NCBI GenBank assembly: GCA_030562195.1 | Contig: JAUJPP010000005.1 | Location: forward strand, 33,963,106-34,027,105 | From: Nipponacmea schrenckii | Taxonomy: Eukaryota > Mollusca > Gastropoda > Lottiidae | Direction of reading: 5' to 3' | DNA length: 64,000 nt | Part shown: in pieces, positions 59,404 through 64,000 of the stretch | How positions within the stretch are numbered: the stretch's first letter is position 1 | How the letters are laid out: each line of letters begins with the position of its first letter | Position numbers and translations under genes: made by a program | The notes under the pieces: model-generated | Database searches by the model: none | Told to the model about the DNA's origin: nothing | What the model saw: the letters and a program-made list of their open reading frames with translations, nothing else

Positions 59404-60187
59404 GATAGCTTGCCAGGCAAATAATATACGCCCACTGGCAGCATTGATTTTGAATAAAAAATAAAATATACATATACTTCTTTTCAAAAACAGAGCAATA
59501 ATTGATATTCAACATTTAAAGATTTATCTGATTTTCAAAAGGGTTCATCATTAGGTGATTTCACAAACTCATGTCAAGTTCCATTTAAATCAGTCAAGAG
59601 TGTTTATGAGCCAAAAAATCGAAATCATTTGAAAGAACAAGGGCAATCAAATATTATGTGATATTTCTTGTTTTCAATAGGGTTCCTCCTTGAGTGATAA
59701 TTAACAATTTCAGCAAATTTTGTCAAATTCTGTAAATCATTGTGCCTTCTAGAGGGTTTACAAGCTAAAAATTTTGACGATTTTTCCAAAAAAAGGCAAT
59801 AACTAACACTAAATATTTTTCAATAGGGTTCATCATTAGGTGATTACAAATACTCATGCCAAGTTACATCAAAATTGCTCAAGAATGGTGACTTGTAGAG
59901 TGTTTACAAGGAAAAAATCAAACACATTTTATAAAGCGAGGGCAATAATTCGTATCGAATATATTTCAATATATTTGATTTTCAATAGGGTTCATCCTTT
60001 GGTGATATTAAACAAGTTTTGTCAAAAGCCGTCAATAATTGTGCTTTGTAGAGTGTTTACAAGCCAAAAATTGAACACGTTTTCAAAAACAAGGGCAATA
60101 ACTGACACAAAAATTTTTTCGACAACAATTTTTTTTTGACGGACATGGGTGGCGACAATATACTCCCCCCATTTCATGTGGGCGAAT
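59404..60187 (+). mobile_element. Pearl-like element, B subtype, short
   Basis: The 5' cap GATAGCTTGCCAGGCAAAT starts three bases after the end of the previous element. It has B units (GGGTTCATCATTAGGTG, GTGCCTTCTAGAGGG) and a 3' cap at 60139-60187 that has lost most of its GGAC tract and ends GGGCGAAT. Confidence 0.75.
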
Positions 60188-60885
60188 AAAAACAAATACT
60201 CAAGCCAAGTTTCATCAAAATCCATTAAAAATTGTTCTTTCAAGAGTGTTAACAAGCTAAAGTTGAACGCGCTTTCAAGAACAAGAGCAGTAACTCATAC
60301 TAAAAAAATTTTCGATTTCGCTGATTTTCAATAGTGTTCATCCTTGAGTTATAACACACTCTCACACCAAGTTTCATCAAAATCGGTCAAGAATTGTGCC
60401 ATGTAGAGTGTTTACGAGACAAAAATCGAACGAGTTTAAAAGAACAAGGGCAATAATTCATATTAGATATATTTTTAATTTTCAATAGGGCTCATCCCTT
60501 GCGATATCAAACAATTTCAGTTTTGTCAACATTGGTCATGAATTGTACCTTCTAGAGTGTTTATTAGCCAAAAAGTTAAACACGTTTTCAAACACAAGGG
60601 CATTAACTGACAATAAATATATTTCGATTTATTTGATTTTCAATAAGGTTCATCCTTGGGTAAAAACAAATACTCAAGCCAAATTTTATCAAAATCCATT
60701 CAGAATTGTTTTTTCTAGAGTGTTTACAAGGAAAAAATCAAACACATTTTATAAAGCGAGGGCAATAATTCGTATCGAATATATTTCAATATATTTGATT
60801 TTCAATAGGGTTCATCCTTTGGTGATATTAAACAAGTTTTGTCAAAAGCCGTCAATAATTGGGCTTTGTAGAGTATGGTGGCCTA
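60188..60885 (+). repeat. B-type ladder without its own 5' cap
   Basis: B units continue straight after the 3' cap at 60187, in mid-unit (AAACAAATACTCAAGCC), and stop at about 60885 in non-repeat sequence. A block of ~170 bp at 60721-60880 is an almost exact copy of 59890-60055. Confidence 0.75.
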
Positions 60886-60932
60886 CCGCTATCATTCAAA
60901 GAATTAAGTAATACTATAAAAGTTTACGAAAA

Positions 60933-63061
60933 GATAGCTTGCCGGGCAAGGTAATATACGCCCACTGGCAGCATTTATTTCAAATAAAAACTTTTCAGTA
61001 AGGTTACAATAAGTGGAATGAAATATTCAACCTTCCAACCTATTTTTTTCTAGGGTCTCTAGTTTCATTAAAAACTGTCAAGAATTGTACCTAATAACAA
61101 CTCATTAAATATTTTTCGGTATTTTTATGATTTGCAATAGGGTTCACCCTTAATAATATTTTGATATTTTTAATTCTTAATAAGGCTCATCCTTGGTTGA
61201 TATTAAACAATTTCAGCGAGTTTTGTCAAAAAGGAATTTTTAGCACAAGCCAAAAGTTGAAAGCGTTTTTGAAAACAGGCGCAAAAACTGACTCTAAATA
61301 TTTTTCGATTTATCTGATTTTCAATAGGGTTTATCCTTGTGAGAAAACAAATACTAAAACCAAGTTTCATCAAAATCCATTCAAAATTGTTCTTTCTAGA
61401 GTGTTTACGAGTTAACGCATTTTCAAAAACAAGGTCAATAACTTGTACTAAATATTTTTCGATTTTCAATAGGGTTCATCCTTGGGAGACAAAAAATAAC
61501 ACAGCCAAGCTACATCAAAATCCATTAAAAATTGTTCTTTCTAGAGTGTTTACAAGCTAAAATTGAACGCGTTTTCAAGAACAAGGGCAATAACTGACAC
61601 TAAATATTTCTATTTATTTGATTTATAATAGGGTTCATCCTTGGGTAAAAACAAATACTCAAGCCAAAGTTAATCAAAATCCATTAAGAATAGTTCTTTC
61701 TAGAATGTTTACAAGCTAAAATTTAATGCGTTTTCAAGAACAAGGGCAGTAACTCATACTAAATTTTTTTTCGATTTCGCTGATTTTCAATAGGGTTCAT
61801 CCTTGAGTTATAACACACTCTCACACCAAGTTTCATCGAAATCCATCAAGAATTGTGCCATGTAGAGTGTTTACGAGACAAAAATCGAACGAGTTTAAAA
61901 GAACAAGGGCAATAATTCATATTAGATATATTTTTAATTTTCAATAGGGCTCATCCCTTGCGATATCAAACAATTTCAGTGAGTTTTGTCAACATTGGTC
62001 ATGAATTGTACCTTCTAGAGTGTTTATTAGCCAAAAAGTTAAACCCGTTTTCAAACACAAGGGCAATAACTGACACTAAATATATTTCGATTTACTTGAT
62101 TTTCAACAAGGTTCATCCTTGGGTAAAAACAAATACTCAAAGCCAAGTTTTATCAAAATCCATTAAGAATTGTTCTTTCTAGAGTGTTTACAAGCTAAAA
62201 TTGAACGCGTTTTCAAACACAAGGGCAATAACTGATACTAAATATTTTTCGATTTAACTGAATTTCAATAGGGTTCATCCTTAGGTGATTACAAATACTC
62301 ATGTCAAGTTATGTCAAAATCGCTCAAGAATTGTGACTTGTAGAGTGTTTACAAGGCAAAAATTCAACACATTTTATAGAACAAGGGCAATAATTCCTAT
62401 TAAATATATTTCGATATGTGCTATTTTCAAAAGGGTTCATTCTTGGGTGATATTAAACAATTTCAGCAAGTTTCGTCAAAATCGGTCAATAACTGTGCTT
62501 TGTAGAGTGTTTACAAGCTAAAAATTGAACGCGTTTTCAAAAACAAGGGCAATAACTGATATTAATTTTTTTTCGATTTGACTGGTTTCCAATAGGCTTC
62601 ATCCTTGGGTGATAACAAATACTCAGGCCAAGTTTCATTAAAATCCATTAAAAATTGTTCTCTCAAGAGTGTTTACAAGCTAAAATTGAACGCGTTTTCA
62701 AGAACAAGGGCAATAACTCATACTAAATGTTTTTCGATTTCGCTGATTTTCGATAGGGTTTATCCTTGAGTTATAACATACTCTCACACCAAGTTTCATC
62801 AAAATCGGTCAAGAATTGCACGTTGTAGAGTGTTTACGAGCCATTCAAGAACAAGGGCACGAACTCATACTAATTTTTTTCCGATTTCGCTGATTTTCAA
62901 TAGGGTTCATCCTTGCGTGATCATAAACACTCATATTAAGTTTCATCTAAATCCGTCAAGAATTACACTGTGTAGAGTGTTTACAAGCAATTGTGGACGG
63001 ACGGACGGACGGACGGATGTGGGTGACGACAATATACGCCCCCCATTTCATGTGGGCGTAT
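60933..63061 (+). mobile_element. Pearl-like element, B subtype, complete
   Basis: 2129 bp from GATAGCTTGCCGGGCAAGG to the 3' cap ending CATGTGGGCGTAT, with an ACGG tract at 62996-63016. It closely matches the reverse complement of 34079-36236. Open frames spelling RVFTS-rich peptides arise because AGAGTGTTTACAAGC recurs; they are not genes. Confidence 0.9.
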
Positions 63062-63285
63062 AAAAAGGTAAGTAATTATCCATAAAGATGCATCTGTTAT
63101 TTGAAAAAACCCTAAATAAATTAAGCATTTTCAAAAATGACTTTTCGAAAGTTTTCCAGATATCAAGAGATTCTGTTACTTAATGACACCAGGTAAGTTT
63201 CATTGATGAATATATACTCATACTAACCATTCTTGAGAACTAAAAGGTTATGTTCATGCTTAGACGCAGTATTCCTTGAATCCAT
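63062..63285. mobile_element. Partial copy of the TTAAAGGGATA MITE family
   Basis: Carries TTATCCATAAAGATGCATC, the GACACCAGGTAAGTTTCATT block and TTCTTGAGAACTAAAAGG and ends near GCAGTATTCCTTGAA. The pearl-like element ending at 63061 abuts its interior end, so the missing half was probably lost when or before that element arrived. Confidence 0.65.
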
Positions 63286-63778
63286 GGTCATTACAGAAGA
63301 TTAGAAAATTATTGTCACTAAATATAAATTTTAAAAAAAATTAAACTAGGTAACAATATATTTATTTTTAAAAAATGACTTTCAATATCAAGCAAAAATT
63401 TACTGTTACAAAAGATTTTTTAAAGAAATAGTCAAATCAATTTCTTCAAATAATTTCATTTTAACATCAAAATACAATTAATGTTCAACAATTTCTATCA
63501 AATTAAACTTTTAAGAACCTCTAATAAATATTAACTGTGGTCAAAAGGCAAAATTACTCTTTAATAGAGGATGAATAAAAGTGGAAAAATCTTTTAAAGA
63601 ATTCTTCTAATTATTTTCTGACAGAAAAAAGCTGTAGCTAAAAAAGATTTCATGAAAAAATGAGTAAAATAAATTATAGAAATCTAAATGATTCAAACAA
63701 ATAAAAAAGAGGTTTTAACTAAGCACTAAATTGAAAATTGTATCAAGAAAAGACATTTTAAACACCAATTTCTATAAA
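63286..63778. other. AT-rich DNA, nothing recognised
   Basis: Very A/T-rich with short homopolymer runs and no frames or repeats assigned. Confidence 0.5.
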
Positions 63779-64000
63779 GATAGCAAGGTAATATACGCCC
63801 AATGGCAGCATTTATTTCAAATAAAAACTTTTCAGTAAGGTTACAATCAGTGGAATGAAATATTCAACCTTCCAACCTATTTTTTTCTAGGGTCTCTAGT
63901 TTTATTAAAAACTGTCAAGAATTGTACCTAATAACAACTCATTAAATATTTTTCGGTATTTTTATGATTTGCAATAGGGTTCACCCTTAATAATATTTTG
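63779..64000 (+). mobile_element. Start of another B-type pearl-like element
   Basis: Begins GATAGCAAGGTAATATACG, lacking ten bases of the cap palindrome, and then matches the copy at 60933 closely (GGAATGAAATATTCAACC). It runs off the window end. Confidence 0.85.

Noticed and set aside
1..64000. tRNA and rRNA genes
   Set aside because: No convincing B-box (GGTTCGANTCC) with a paired A-box, and no rRNA-like block, was seen by eye; a covariance search was not possible.

Overview
This is animal (eukaryotic) nuclear DNA: AT-rich, with split genes using GT-AG introns, no operons, and very heavy interspersed and tandem repeats. The dominant repeat has an internal ladder of roughly 160 bp units, a (GGAC/ACGG)n stretch near one end and short hairpins at both ends. 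This matches what is known of the molluscan 'pearl'/CvA-type elements, regarded as non-autonomous Helentron/Helitron relatives, so a mollusc is the best guess. That placement is an inference from repeat type; nothing here fixes the species.

Layout. 1-17.5 kb: mostly featureless AT-rich DNA, a 38 bp minisatellite split by a hAT-type transposon (5.4-7.5 kb), and the first coding exon of a coiled-coil protein on the minus strand (16969-17201). 17.9-23.9 kb: a nest of repeat elements holding two small foldback elements and a broken Gypsy-type LTR retrotransposon. 24-27 kb: nothing recognisable. 27.0-29.4 kb: one pearl-like element inside another. 29.5-38.9 kb: a two-exon gene on the minus strand whose 8.5 kb intron is full of repeats, including another pearl-in-pearl nest and a head-to-tail pair of Helitron-like units. 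39-42.7 kb: sparse, with a small inverted-repeat element and a 20 bp tandem array. 42.7-45.6 kb: two pearl-like elements, one carrying a Penelope-like GIY-YIG fragment. 45.8-49.6 kb: a four-coding-exon ankyrin-repeat gene on the minus strand. 52.5-55.1 kb: a decayed APE-type LINE. 55.1-57.6 kb: minisatellites. 57.7-64 kb: a run of pearl-like elements continuing past the window edge.

Only three cellular genes are supported: the coiled-coil exon, an uncharacterised 310-residue protein, and a ~464-residue ankyrin protein. All lie on the minus strand, and no functional link between them can be seen. Most long open frames in the repeat tracts are accidents of the repeat units. The most informative material is the repeat architecture: exact target duplications, insertion junctions that recur at A/T runs, serial 3' ends with one 5' end, and unit subfamilies that differ in sequence but share two short conserved boxes and common end caps.
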